In this document: positions 56,501-62,049 of the stretch, one piece after another | Numbering within the stretch: position 1 is the stretch's first letter | How the letters are laid out: every line of letters starts with the position of its first letter | NCBI GenBank assembly: GCA_949316495.1 | Contig: OX439005.1 | Span: 40,918,682-40,982,681 of the forward strand | Direction of reading: 5' to 3' | Origin: Amphiduros pacificus | Taxonomy: Eukaryota; Annelida; Polychaeta; Phyllodocida; Hesionidae | DNA length: 64,000 nucleotides | The notes under the pieces: generated by a model | Seen by the model: only the letters and a program-made list of their open reading frames with translations | The model's database searches: none | Told to the model about the DNA's origin: nothing | Translations under genes and position numbers: made by a program

Positions 56501-57455
56501 TCATGGAGAGTTTTAAGAAAACAATAAATATATTTACTGCTAACATTCATTATAGCATATTTTTCTGTCAGAAATGTTAAGATGTTCAAGAAATGTACGA
56601 GAAATCTCAAGAAGTTGCTTTCAATAAAAAGTAACAGAAATTATGAATCACAGAGATAACGAAGCTAACTGATATTGTGACCCCAATGGTGGTCTATTGT
56701 CAATTTGATCAATCAATTTAACTCTCTTTATATGCTAATATAACTCATTATTTATTAACATTTCTCAGAAACATATTGTCCCTTACCTAATTTCAGATCT
56801 CTGTCACATGTCTCTGATGATATCATCTCCATCATCTACTTACATGATTTCCATGTGTGCATGTTAATGTTTTACATAAATAATTAGACTGAAAATATGA
56901 ATATTATTGTGTGCACTCTGCAGCTGCCAACAGCTTGTATTGAAAAAAAAAATGTTTTACATAAAGATTTTTTTTTTAGTAAATGGAGTTCCATCGCATT
57001 GGGATTCTTCACAGATTTCTTCACAGTAGCTGAAACAAATTTATAATCATAACAAAGCAGTATTATTATAGGCCAGCAAGTATAATTTGTCTTGGCTATT
57101 TGTGCTGACTTCATCAGAAAAAGTGGGAACTTTTTTTCAATCTTTCTGTGACAGTCTCTTTTATAAAACATTTTGCAGGCATTTTCCGGAAATGCTCAAA
57201 AACATCACCAAAAAGCAAGGATCAGCACGGCTGTAAAGCATTTTGTCATCAAATAAATTTTTTTTAAATCAATATTTTATTTTATATTGATAATGTTTTC
57301 AAAGAGTGTATTTGATTTATTTGCAGGCTTCGTTTTCCAGCACTAAGTTACGTTCAGATGTGTTCCGTGGAGTACTGACTACGATGGCGATCTTACCACA
57401 CAATAAACTGGTACTACTTGGGGCTGACAATGGAAACATTAGATTACTTGCCTAA
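17478..57455 (+). CDS. WDR81: WDR81, BEACH and WD40 protein, 27 coding exons, apparently complete
   Basis: WDR81 binds WDR91 on endosomes and restrains the Beclin 1/PIK3C3 class III PI3-kinase, promoting early-to-late endosome conversion; it also serves aggrephagy. Joined exons give about 1,990 residues, close to the vertebrate protein (about 1,940). In order: N-terminal region (1-150); degenerate kinase-like segment with [19 protein letters not shown] (about 150-300); BEACH domain with [67 protein letters not shown] and [11 protein letters not shown] (about 340-541); helical middle with RDMQALG; a Ser/Asp/Glu-rich disordered stretch (about 980-1190); [20 protein letters not shown]; and WD40 repeats from GHSNSV to the C-terminal DNGNIRLLA. 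All exon junctions keep phase. Two donors are uncertain (exons 3 and 5). Homology is from remembered family sequence. Confidence 0.95.
18036..18695. mobile_element. TIR MITE, about 0.66 kb
   Basis: Inverted ends TACCGTATTTACTCGAAATA (left) and its imperfect inverse, which reads GTAAATACGGTA (right), enclose about 620 bp without coding capacity. TA at both edges could be a 2-bp target duplication or part of the TIR. Superfamily not determined. Confidence 0.75.
21778..22758. mobile_element. Nested TIR element filled by a minisatellite
   Basis: Perfect 38-bp inverted ends (21778-21815 and 22721-22758), beginning AGGGGCGATCCATTTG, enclose only the 31-bp array and short flanks. No clear target duplication was found, and there is no coding capacity beyond the repeat. 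It lies within the larger 20710-24369 insertion. Confidence 0.85.
21835..22525. repeat. 31-bp minisatellite, about 22 copies, inside a TIR element
   Basis: The unit is GGTGAATAATTTTTTTTTCT followed by GGTGTGGGGTG. Central copies are almost identical, suggesting recent homogenisation. Since 31 is not a multiple of three and no unit frame holds a stop on the minus strand, a 277-codon open frame runs through all three frames in turn; it is not a gene. Confidence 0.95.
24563..24747 (+). CDS. WDR81: WDR81 exon 2
   Basis: Acceptor TTTACAG, donor AG|GTAAGA, ends in phase 2. Encodes [17 protein letters not shown] and later [20 protein letters not shown], aligning with the vertebrate VPARWLASL and GWTRVEVHGL segments. 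Confidence 0.9.
25136..25310 (+). CDS. WDR81: WDR81 exon 3
   Basis: Acceptor ATTTTTCAG. Encodes [20 protein letters not shown], aligning with FMQEVAAQNYRNLWRHAY of vertebrates. Two phase-0 donors are possible: AAA|GTGAGA after 25310 (taken here for its G at +5) or AAG|GTAGTT after 25301; they differ by three residues. Confidence 0.85.
25463..26638 (+). CDS. WDR81: WDR81 exon 4 (kinase-like region and BEACH domain)
   Basis: The largest exons are this one (392 codons) and exon 9. Acceptor T10-CAG, donor AAG|GTTAAT. The first half resembles a kinase C-lobe without catalytic residues ([20 protein letters not shown]). The second half is the BEACH domain, from [13 protein letters not shown] to [11 protein letters not shown]. 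Human WDR81 shares most of these blocks, such as [15 protein letters not shown] and [10 protein letters not shown]. Confidence 0.97.
27036..27218 (+). CDS. WDR81: WDR81 exon 5
   Basis: Acceptor CCTTTCAG. Encodes [20 protein letters not shown] then [10 protein letters not shown]. The donor is either CAT|GTCAGT (27218, used here) or ATG|GTACGA (27155); both keep phase 0. The longer form adds a TPPR block that lines up with EPPLIP of vertebrates, which is why it is preferred despite its C at +3. Confidence 0.82.
27420..27650 (+). CDS. WDR81: WDR81 exon 6
   Basis: Acceptor TTTTCTAG, donor AAG|GTATAA, both phase 0. A charged linker precedes [20 protein letters not shown], which matches LPEGFNPMQALEELEK of vertebrates. 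Confidence 0.9.
27651..27814 (+). repeat. Intron 6: tandem duplication that includes the 3' splice site
   Basis: The 164-bp intron consists of two diverged copies of an approximately 80-bp unit (about 27656-27733 and 27734-27814), each running from ATAGTGTTATTATTAT to TTATATATTTCAGG or TTTATATTTCAGG. Both end in a good acceptor; the upstream one at 27733 would read into TAG after two codons, so the downstream one is the working site. Confidence 0.85.
27815..27993 (+). CDS. WDR81: WDR81 exon 7
   Basis: Acceptor TATATTTCAG, donor CAG|GTGAGG. Encodes [20 protein letters not shown], which matches [20 protein letters not shown] of vertebrates. Confidence 0.93.
28381..28713 (+). CDS. WDR81: WDR81 exon 8
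   Basis: Acceptor ATTTGCAG, donor CAG|GTAAAT. Encodes [20 protein letters not shown] and [17 protein letters not shown], matching FEYRPVSQGLPPPCPSQLL and FPPYFPALHRFI of vertebrates. Confidence 0.93.
28714..29440 (+). other. WDR81 intron 8 with dispersed repeat fragment
   Basis: From about 29040 to 29390 it carries GGAGGTACTGGAAAGTAACT, a central block, and ACAGACTATTACAGTACCTT then TTTGTCACAAGGTA. Related pieces, with the centre inverted, are in intron 22 at about 49865-50085. Confidence 0.65.
29441..30636 (+). CDS. WDR81: WDR81 exon 9 (helical and acidic disordered region)
   Basis: Acceptor TTTTGACAG, donor G|GTGAGT, about 398 codons. Encodes [20 protein letters not shown] and [17 protein letters not shown], matching vertebrate EGLEILLPFVLSLM and AWYLFEPVAKALGPK. 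Then comes a Ser/Asp/Glu-rich low-complexity stretch, and finally [20 protein letters not shown] then [12 protein letters not shown], which matches [20 protein letters not shown]. Confidence 0.95.
30637..34889 (+). other. WDR81 intron 9 with a 2-kb minisatellite
   Basis: 30637-32390 is AT-rich with no recognised gene or element. The 40-bp array fills about 32398-34460. The last 430 bp before the acceptor are unique and AT-rich. Confidence 0.8.
32398..34460. repeat. 40-bp minisatellite, about 51 copies
   Basis: The unit is TTCCTCTACCATTCCCACTA followed by GTGACCCATATTTCTATAGC. Variants ATT/GTT, CTA/CAA, GTGA/TTGA and TCTATAG/TCTTTAG are shuffled along the array, and there are blocks of higher-order repetition. 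Every unit contains a pyrimidine-rich run before TATAG or TTTAG. Confidence 0.95.
34890..35029 (+). CDS. WDR81: WDR81 exon 10
   Basis: Acceptor ATTTTTGTAG, donor ATC|GTAAGT. Encodes [20 protein letters not shown] and [20 protein letters not shown], matching the vertebrate PVLGDIVSGPVLSCLLHIA and LTYQYLPYI. The last 39 exon bases are the founder copy of the following 55-bp array. Confidence 0.92.
34991..37400 (+). repeat. 55-bp minisatellite of an exon end plus its splice donor, about 43 copies
   Basis: The first copy is the end of exon 10. The unit runs ATCATACTGCTACAGTACTT, CCCCCACGTCAGGGAGATT, GTAAGTAATCAGGCAG. Nearly every copy preserves GTAAGT, so there are about 43 potential 5' splice sites. 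Lengths vary through C-runs of 5 to 12. The exon has CCGGGAG where array copies have CAGGGAG. In the reading frame of exon 10, reading past the true donor reaches a stop near the second copy's donor, so only the first donor supports the protein. Confidence 0.97.
37628..37747 (+). CDS. WDR81: WDR81 exon 11
   Basis: Acceptor TATCTTACAG, donor CAG|GTAGGC, 40 codons, phase 0. Encodes [20 protein letters not shown] then [10 protein letters not shown]; the SDTTLMDIL block is identical in vertebrates. Confidence 0.95.
37740..38120 (+). repeat. 42-bp minisatellite starting at the exon 11 donor, about 9 copies
   Basis: The unit is TACTAAGGTTGGTTATATTA then ACGAATCATCCTACCTGTCA and GG. The exon junction TACTACAG|GTAGGCT corresponds to TACTAAG|GTAGGCT in the units, so the donor is the first, diverged copy. 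In the exon's frame a stop follows at 37781-37783. Confidence 0.85.
38118..38290. repeat. GC-rich foldback fragment
   Basis: Begins TAATGCCTCAGTCACATTTG and holds CCGGGCACCGGC with GCCGGGTGCCGG in inverse order. The first 17 bases recur as the arms of the hairpin at 42858-42906, so both may come from one foldback family. It directly abuts the 42-bp array. Confidence 0.6.
38448..38727 (+). CDS. WDR81: WDR81 exon 12
   Basis: Acceptor AATATTACAG, donor A|GTGAGT. Encodes [20 protein letters not shown] and [20 protein letters not shown], matching TGFPSGAQARTILCVKTI and [20 protein letters not shown] of vertebrates. Confidence 0.94.
38870..40110 (-). mobile_element. Penelope-like retroelement, 5'-truncated, with GIY-YIG endonuclease
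   Basis: On the minus strand, 40042-39476 encodes a 188-residue C-terminal part with CCNN-type [20 protein letters not shown] and [11 protein letters not shown], the GIY-YIG nuclease signature of animal Penelope-like elements, followed by [20 protein letters not shown], which is typical of the family C-terminus. The 3' non-coding part (39475-38870) ends with a hammerhead ribozyme. The reverse transcriptase part is missing at the 5' side. It sits in WDR81 intron 12, antisense to the gene. Exact ends are not fixed. Confidence 0.88.
38883..38946 (-). ncRNA. Type I-like hammerhead ribozyme of the Penelope-like element
   Basis: On the minus strand the conserved core is complete: CTGAAGA (38934-38928), stem II GTCAC/GTGAC (38927-38923 with 38917-38913) closed by loop CCTGT, then GAAA (38912-38909). 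Stem III is minimal: A-U and C-G pairs within ACGCGT. The cleavage triplet GTC ends at 38903. Stem I pairs GCCT (38938-38935) with AGGC (38902-38899), and beyond an internal loop CTTGT (38946-38942) with ACAAG (38887-38883). Hammerheads with very short stem III are known from Penelope-like elements. Confidence 0.85.
40280..40471 (+). CDS. WDR81: WDR81 exon 13
   Basis: Acceptor TTCCAACAG, donor A|GTAAGC, phase 1 to 1. Encodes a polar, low-complexity linker, including [20 protein letters not shown]. No strong family match; kept because the splice sites and phases fit. Confidence 0.82.
40709..40835 (+). CDS. WDR81: WDR81 exon 14
   Basis: Acceptor CTTGGCAG, donor GG|GTAAGC. Encodes [20 protein letters not shown], matching [20 protein letters not shown] of vertebrates. 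The last 20 bases founded the 31-bp array. Confidence 0.92.
40811..41045 (+). repeat. 31-bp repeat of the exon 14 end and donor, about 7-8 copies
   Basis: The exon end TTCTGTAAACTAGCTGGCGG with the donor GTAAGCTACCA forms the unit and is repeated downstream. About seven copies keep GGGTAAGC, so each is a possible donor. In the reading frame of the exon the donor itself reads GGG TAA, a stop, so skipping the first donor ends translation at once. Confidence 0.95.
41105..41217 (+). CDS. WDR81: WDR81 exon 15
   Basis: Acceptor TTGCAG, donor AAAG|GTAAAC. Encodes [20 protein letters not shown] then DEAVARQQ, matching IIRKIIPNHELVGELAGLY of vertebrates. Confidence 0.9.
41414..41467 (+). CDS. WDR81: WDR81 exon 16 (small)
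   Basis: A 54-base exon with acceptor GCATTGCAG and donor CAG|GTAAAC, phase 1 to 1. Encodes [18 protein letters not shown], a serine-rich linker. It could be skipped without breaking the frame. Confidence 0.78.
42858..42906. repeat. Perfect 17-bp-arm hairpin
   Basis: ATGCCTCAGTCACATTT (42858-42874) and its exact inverse (42890-42906) enclose a 15-base GC-rich loop. The arm matches the start of the foldback fragment at 38118. It abuts the 22-bp array, so it may be a collapsed foldback element beside which the array grew. Confidence 0.8.
42907..45018. repeat. 22-bp minisatellite, about 95 copies
   Basis: The unit is CCTCACCTAAGATGGCCTAT then CC. Variants GGCTTATC, GATGATCTATC, CCTGAGATGG, GGCGTATC and GGCATATC recur in blocks, indicating duplication of multi-unit segments. 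On the minus strand each unit reads CTTAGGTGAGGGG, a donor-like string, but this gene is on the plus strand. Confidence 0.96.
45774..45969 (+). CDS. WDR81: WDR81 exon 17
   Basis: Acceptor TGCTATTTTAG, donor AG|GTAGGT. Encodes [17 protein letters not shown], matching SGTFGSVLVGNRIQI of vertebrates, followed by a basic linker with [16 protein letters not shown]. Confidence 0.92.
46079..46149 (+). CDS. WDR81: WDR81 exon 18
   Basis: Acceptor ATTTTTTCAG, donor G|GTAAGG. Encodes [14 protein letters not shown], matching GLSGNWLAYWQYEIG, a highly conserved lead-in to the WD40 domain. Confidence 0.95.
46331..46390 (+). CDS. WDR81: WDR81 exon 19
   Basis: Acceptor TTCTTTTTAG, donor CAG|GTAAAT, 60 bases. 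Encodes [20 protein letters not shown], matching HFHFHQIRLQSFPG of vertebrates. Confidence 0.93.
46391..48497 (+). other. WDR81 intron 19
   Basis: AT-rich intron; only the 15-bp minisatellite at 47810-48108 is recognised. Confidence 0.75.
47810..48108. repeat. 15-bp minisatellite, about 20 copies
   Basis: The unit CATTGACTGCAACCAC repeats with a 15-base period and almost no variation; one copy has ATCATT. The reverse-strand reading frames through it ([11 protein letters not shown] repeats) are artefacts. Confidence 0.96.
48498..48618 (+). CDS. WDR81: WDR81 exon 20 (WD40)
   Basis: Acceptor GTCTTTCAG, donor AG|GTGAGG. Encodes [20 protein letters not shown] then [12 protein letters not shown], a classical WD repeat with GH at the start and a terminal LW pair. 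Confidence 0.95.
48650..49160. repeat. Compound minisatellite in intron 20
   Basis: Built of CTCCTACTGACATCATAT (18 bp) alternating with TCTATGTATTT (about 29-bp compound units). It starts about 35 bases after the exon 20 donor. Confidence 0.92.
49241..49343 (+). CDS. WDR81: WDR81 exon 21 (WD40)
   Basis: Acceptor GTATTGCAG, donor CAT|GTAAGT. Encodes [20 protein letters not shown] then CDSVVH, matching [20 protein letters not shown] and CDGAVH of vertebrates. Confidence 0.95.
49705..49835 (+). CDS. WDR81: WDR81 exon 22 (WD40)
   Basis: Acceptor TATGTTTCAG, donor CAG|GTAAAT. Encodes [15 protein letters not shown] and [20 protein letters not shown], matching VWDPFTGKTLRTVE and VAVMPAPHTSITMASSDST. 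Confidence 0.95.
49836..50670 (+). other. WDR81 intron 22 with dispersed repeat
   Basis: 49865-50085 holds the second copy of the dispersed repeat seen in intron 8: GAGGTATTGGAAGGTAACTT, a block that is inverted relative to intron 8, and ACAGATTATTACAGTTCCTT then TTTGTCACAAGGTAACT. The rest is AT-rich. Confidence 0.65.
50671..50732 (+). CDS. WDR81: WDR81 exon 23 (WD40)
   Basis: Acceptor TAATTTTTAG, donor G|GTAAAT. Encodes [20 protein letters not shown], matching FVDCRKPGLQHEFRLGGG of vertebrates. Confidence 0.92.
50923..51062 (+). CDS. WDR81: WDR81 exon 24 (WD40)
   Basis: Acceptor GATGTTAG, donor CAG|GTAATG, ending in phase 0. Encodes [20 protein letters not shown] then [19 protein letters not shown], matching [20 protein letters not shown] and AHEGDILQ. 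Its last bases GGAGAAATACTACAG founded the following array. Confidence 0.95.
51045..53290 (+). repeat. 30-bp minisatellite starting at the exon 24 donor, about 74 copies
   Basis: The unit is AAATACTACAGGCAATACAA then AATGTGCAGG, and the founder is the exon end AAATACTACAG|GTAATGCAAC. Most copies have GCAAT in place of GTAAT, so the donor is usually degraded, but AAG|GTAAAT appears in several. A higher-order block of about 838 bp recurs (for example 51817-52032 and 52655-52870 encode identical peptides). In the frame of exon 24 the sequence stays open for about 890 bases, to TAA near 51957. Confidence 0.96.
53291..53671. mobile_element. Palindromic MITE-like insertion at the end of the 30-bp array
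   Basis: 53294-53436 is a near-perfect palindrome with 60-odd-base arms (ATGGACCTTCGGAAAGTTAT in the left arm) around the loop GAGGCGCAGCCGA. A second inverted pair of 19 bases (53438-53456 and 53650-53668, TTATTCTATGATCACTGTG) encloses the rest. A diverged minisatellite unit resumes at about 53668, so the element was inserted in the array. Confidence 0.78.
53672..55196 (+). other. WDR81 intron 24, 3' part
   Basis: AT-rich intron. No gene, RNA or recognised element. Confidence 0.7.
55197..55296 (+). CDS. WDR81: WDR81 exon 25 (WD40)
   Basis: Acceptor GTGATTTCAG, donor AAAG|GTATAA. Encodes [20 protein letters not shown] then [13 protein letters not shown], matching [21 protein letters not shown] of vertebrates. 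Confidence 0.95.
55800..55900 (+). CDS. WDR81: WDR81 exon 26 (WD40)
   Basis: Acceptor TTTATTTCAG, donor CAG|GTGAGT, ending in phase 0. Encodes [20 protein letters not shown] then [11 protein letters not shown], matching [20 protein letters not shown] and KIGVCSLLE. Its last 18 bases founded the 33-bp array. Confidence 0.93.
55883..56458 (+). repeat. 33-bp in-frame repeat of the exon 26 end and donor, about 17 copies
   Basis: The unit is GTGAGTATCATTCCTACCTC then CATAGATAGACAG, and the first copy is the exon end ACTTCCATAGATAGACAG|GTGAGTATC. Donors read CAG|GTGAGT, GTGCGT or GTATGT in nearly every copy. As 33 is a multiple of three and no unit has a stop in this frame, the exon frame stays open through the array to near 56470, with peptide unit [11 protein letters not shown]. 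Confidence 0.97.
56459..57326 (+). other. WDR81 intron 26, 3' part
   Basis: AT-rich intron with no recognised element. Confidence 0.75.
57327..57455 (+). CDS. WDR81: WDR81 exon 27 (C-terminus and stop)
   Basis: Acceptor TTATTTGCAG. Encodes [20 protein letters not shown] then [20 protein letters not shown] and TAA. The end matches LLLGSDNGVIRLLA, the vertebrate C-terminus, so the gene is complete at this side. Confidence 0.96.
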   Translation, partial: ASFSSTKLRSDVFRGVLTTMAILPHNKLVLLGADNGNIRLLA

Positions 57456-57551
57456 TGATCATATAGTTTTGATAATTTTTTGTATTTTATTGTACTAAAA
57501 CTTCCATGATATCAAATTGACATGATTGAATTTGGTTGACATCTAGTGATC

Positions 57552-57557
57552 ATTAAA
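57552..57557 (+). terminator. Candidate poly(A) signal ATTAAA of WDR81
   Basis: ATTAAA lies 97 bases after the stop codon. A canonical AATAAA follows at 57829-57834. Which is used cannot be told from sequence. Confidence 0.4.
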
Positions 57558-57828
57558 ATGAATTACTTTGAACCAGGATAAATTGGCAAAGATGTCTCAA
57601 ATGCTGTCTCAGTAGAGTTTTTTTTTCATTATTAGTATTATTTCTCATTACCACTGAGATATTCTGTCAAACAGCTATAAATATTTTGTTGGAAGCTTCA
57701 GCGGTTAATCTGAATGGTTAAATAAGCCATGCATACCTTAATTTAAATGAGAAAATTTCTTGAAATCTTTGCACTTGATAAAAAGTGAGAAACAATTTGC
57801 AACCATATGAACTTCCCTTAAGGGTTAT

Positions 57829-57834
57829 AATAAA
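57829..57834 (+). terminator. Candidate poly(A) signal AATAAA of WDR81
   Basis: Canonical hexamer 374 bases after the stop codon, followed by GAGGGGTGAGAG, a G-rich downstream element. Confidence 0.45.
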
Positions 57835-59831
57835 GAGGGGTGAGAGAGCTCTGAACAGTTCCTGACAGTAATCGGAGCATAGCCGGATGGTATGACATCA
57901 TACCATTGTTCTACACCAAATCCGGGTAATTCTGTTTTTTTATCACTTTTTCATGTATCACAAAAGGCATCAAAATCGTATCAAAATCATCACAAAATTA
58001 TACAATTTTTATTTAAGTTGAGCCACCTTCCTGTGTCAAAATTAGGTGAAATCTCTTTGAAATTCAGTTTCAGATGGTCATATTCTTATATATTTAACTG
58101 ATGATTATGTTATTTTCTTTAAAATTTGGATGGGACAATTGATATATTACGATTGCAGAAAACTTTTCAATCTAGCCATTGTCCGCCATATGGCACCGCT
58201 GAGATTTCACTAGGCTTGGCTGCGATTTAGTATCAGTGTAAGTTGCAAGGTCCGGAATTTATGTGATTATGTTGCTGCCCTGTTATGAGCGTCTGGAAGT
58301 GACTCAAACTGTGTGGATAAGTTTAGAATTACTGTCCAGCATCATACAGAGCTCTGCCACCCATGATAAGTGCATCTTCAAAAAATAAGGTTTTGTAAAT
58401 GTGATAGCTCTGAAATTGTCCCTTTAAAAGTTAATATACTAGAGGTATGCTGTTAGACGTGAAGTCTAACATCGCAGGAAAAGCATGCCAGTAAGCAGCA
58501 ATGTTTACTGAAACTAATTGCCAGTTCTGGGGGCGACATGGTAAACCATTCTGAAATTGGTTGTGTTTGCTAATAACGGACAGTGTAGGAAAAACACAGC
58601 ATATAAGAAATTGTGCCATGATTCACAAGATTGATATATAAGAAATAATTTCATTGGGCCAATTTGTGCACTTTTTAACTCTTTTTCTGTACTTATTATC
58701 ATGAAGTGTCGACAATTCCTTTAAAATGAATACTCTGAAATAATTTTGAAAATGAATGTGTAGCCCGTATTATTGAATCATTAATTCAGTACATATCATT
58801 CTAAAGAGTTATCCACTTCCAATGTATTCCGTAAATGGCTTTCAAAGTGTTCTTGAAAATGGAAGATTGTTAAACTAAATTAAATGTAGAGAGAAATAAT
58901 AAGGTCTTTCTTTATATCAGGCAAAGGGGCAAGTGCAATGATAAGTTACAATTTATTGGAAATTAAAACTCTATATAGAAGGCAGTGATTGTGGAATGTC
59001 TGATTGTAAAATAATGCCATATTTTGAAAGAATGTCAACCTGGTGGATTTTTTAGTCAGAAGATTCAGAACCTGTATTATAAAATACTCCAAAATGTTAT
59101 CTGAGCTCATTTATCAACTTGAGCAAGATACTAGATGTTTGTAGGCTTGGGTAATGTACAGACTAAACCATTGTAAACCATAGAGTCAAAGTCATGATCA
59201 TGACCGACACAGGAGCATTTTGAAATTTGATGACCTTGAGCTATTTTTAAGGTCACAGGAGACAATTTACAAAATCTGAAAAATAACATTTTATAGAACC
59301 CACCAAATGGCTTTTATTGCCACCATATCAAGATTACTTTTACTTCTTTTTAGCACAACTGGCAATATCAAACTGTCAGTTGGATATTGCATGATCTTGT
59401 ATGCATAAAATACTGTGCTGACTTCAGTTTTATGCCACACACAAACTTTCTAGTTCAATTTATGAAAAAGGTGTGTCAGTCTAAAAATTTCACTAAAGTA
59501 CGTGATATCTTTGACGACATTGTTGTACTCCCATGTAATAAAGCCCATGCCCTGAGTGGATGGATTTTCTTACATGCAATGAGTTGGAGAAATCATTCAT
59601 TCAAAGAAAGAACTTAGTCCAGGATTTTTGCAGGATTATATATGTGTAATTGTTAATATGGAAACTATGGAAGATTTGTAAATAAAGAGGAAAAGATTTA
59701 TAAATTCATTCGACTTTATTTAATGTGACAAGAGTTACAATGTTCAAAAATAAACTGTGTTTAAAACACTTTCCTTGCGTTCAGAAGTGTTCTGTTTTGA
59801 TAATTTATTTGTCATCTGACTTATTGTTTTT

Positions 59832-61100
59832 TAGCTCAACTGGCTTCTTTGAAGTTGCAGAGCTTTGGGAGTTGGGAAAATGTCTGTCCATCTGTCTGTC
59901 TGTCTGTCTGTCAACATTTCTTTAAAAATCTTCTCCAAAACTACTAGTAGTATATGTTTCATATTTTACATACAGGCAGATATAGAGATGATTCTGATTC
60001 CTTCAAATCTTAGTGATGTCACCATTGACCTTAGTGCAGTGACCTTGAGGTCACAAATTCTTTACTGCGCATATCCTATAAGAGGAAATAAAATCTTTAT
60101 ATATACAAATGTTTTCAGTCATAGCTGTGCAGAGTTTTGTAGATATCGCAGCTTTTTGATATCTGACCTTGGAAGGCCAGCAAGAAGGCCATTCCCATTA
60201 GTGTCTAATAGCAGCCAAATTCCTAATGTGGTAGTATCCCTTTTTGCACATTTTCTTGATTTGTGCTGTCATATCCATTTTGGTATCAAAAGTGATACCA
60301 AGGTCAACAACTGACTTCCTGGGTGTAGTGTTAGTCACCTACCCTGACAGCATTGGAAATGTGAACAGCAGTACCATACATGTCAGTACAGATAAGCATC
60401 TCAGTCTTGCCTTTTATTTTCATCTTGTCTGAGATCAAGAATGTTCTGACCTCTCTGACACATTCTTCTATTTTTTTCCTACTCATATTTACTTGTTGAC
60501 TGCAAGTGTGGTCACCAGGGATGTAGATCTGGGTATCATCGGCATATATATGGTAATTGAGGCCATATTTTGCCAGGATGTTGGCCAATAGAGACATGTA
60601 GTGAACAGTATGGGACCAAGGACTGGTCCTTGTGGGACCCTACACTTTTTAGGTTTTAGAGAGGCACAGCTTCTATATTGCTAAAAAACGATGTTTAAAA
60701 AGTCTCCAAAACTACCAGTAATTTATGTTTCAAATTTTATACAGAGGTAGATATAGAAGTGAAGATTCAGATTCTTAGTGATGTCACCATTGACCTAAGT
60801 CCAGTGATATCGAGGTCACAAAATTTGTAAGGAGGAGATCTTAGCAACCACTTATAAGAGGACATTAAAACTTGGTATATAGAAATGGCTTATGTCATAC
60901 CTGTACCTCATCATACTTTCTTACCTTTGACCTTAACACATTTGTGTGCATGCAAAATCTCACAACCATTAAAAGTAAATAGGCATGTCAATGGCCTTGG
61001 AGCATACTTCTCATTGCTTTTGTAATGTTTGCGAACATTTCTTCCTAAATGATCATTTAAATCCTAGTCAAGAGCAGAATTGAGCAGATGCTATCTCGAT
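59832..61100. repeat. Dispersed repeat, two fragments split by LINE sequence
   Basis: 59832-60110 and about 60694-61100 match each other and 7250-7600 in the foldback transposon: TTAGCTC, a GTCTGTCTGTC tract, TTCTCCAAAACTACCAGTA, GTGATGTCACCATTGACCTT and AATGTTTGTGAACATTTCTT. The reverse-transcriptase piece lies between the fragments. Confidence 0.75.
60130..60665 (-). mobile_element. LINE fragment, reverse transcriptase, CR1/L2-like
   Basis: On the minus strand, VPQGPVLGPILFT is followed, with a frame change, by LLANILAKYGLNYHIYADDT, containing the YADD catalytic motif, then KIEECVREVRTFLISDKMKI. The order is that of the fingers-palm region in CR1/L2/jockey-type LINEs. It is 5'-truncated, broken by at least one frameshift, and lacks an endonuclease. 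Confidence 0.82.
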
Positions 61101-62049
61101 TCTCAGAAGCTAATATTTCTGTGTTATTAAAAATGGCAGCCTCCTTGACAACTTAGTGATATCTATTAGTTTTTTGAAAAAAATCATAACAAAATGGAAA
61201 TAGAACTGAGCCTAATGGAAAATAGATAGAATTAGACCTCTGAAAATACAACATCTTGCCTACTAATACCTTAAGGAGAAAATCTCATGAACGATTGACT
61301 ATATTGGGCATGGGCATACTTGACAACCACAATGTGCAGTTTTTCACTGTCAGTTTTATTTTGCAACTGCAACCATCAAGTGCAGAATTTTGTGCATGAA
61401 ATATTGCATTGGTAGCAAGATAATTTATATCAATAAATATCCCATAAAACTGAATTGGGATATTGTATGGAAAACGATAACCTGTTTGCTAGTTACACTT
61501 GATTTCAGTTCATGTGTTTTCATTCAAGTCAGCAAAGCTATCAACCCATGGGGTTATGTTTTGTCTAAAGAAACCATAGTGAAAGTGTTTACTGCATTAC
61601 TAATAGTATTCTCCCTATCATATGGCCTAGTGCTAACAATGTTCATTATTGCCTTTGTAAAAATACTTAAAAAATTAAATTTTATTTACACTCAGGAAAA
61701 AAAAAAAAAAAAAATAAATCAAATGACTGATTAAAAATAAAATTAATGTGACAACCAAAATTGATTTGAAAAATAGTAAATATATTGATTCATCATGGTG
61801 GATAAAAGATCTTCTAATTAGTTCCACAATGGAATTTGCCTTTAATACTCTGTGCTGGATATAAAAAAATAATACAAGGACAAGAAACTATCCACAATAT
61901 CTTTGAGATACCAAAGGGCAGGATTTTACATTTATTTCCATGGTAGTTTAAAATTCACTTACCTGACTATTTTTCCAAGTTATTTAGATCTTCTTGGAGG
62001 CCGTGGTGGTCATCATTAAGAATTTATTTGGTAATCAAACAATTTGTAA

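Larger units (their letters stand above)
57456..59830. other. WDR81 3' UTR and downstream DNA
   Basis: No second gene is recognised. 59340-59460 (AACTGTCAGTTGGATATTGC and following) resembles part of intron 16 at 42560-42680, so a dispersed repeat fragment is likely. The remainder is AT-rich. Confidence 0.65.

Noticed and set aside
61390-61734. 114-codon open frame with hydrophobic segments
   Set aside because: AT-rich composition explains the hydrophobic bias. No family match, no splice context, and it ends in a poly(A) run.
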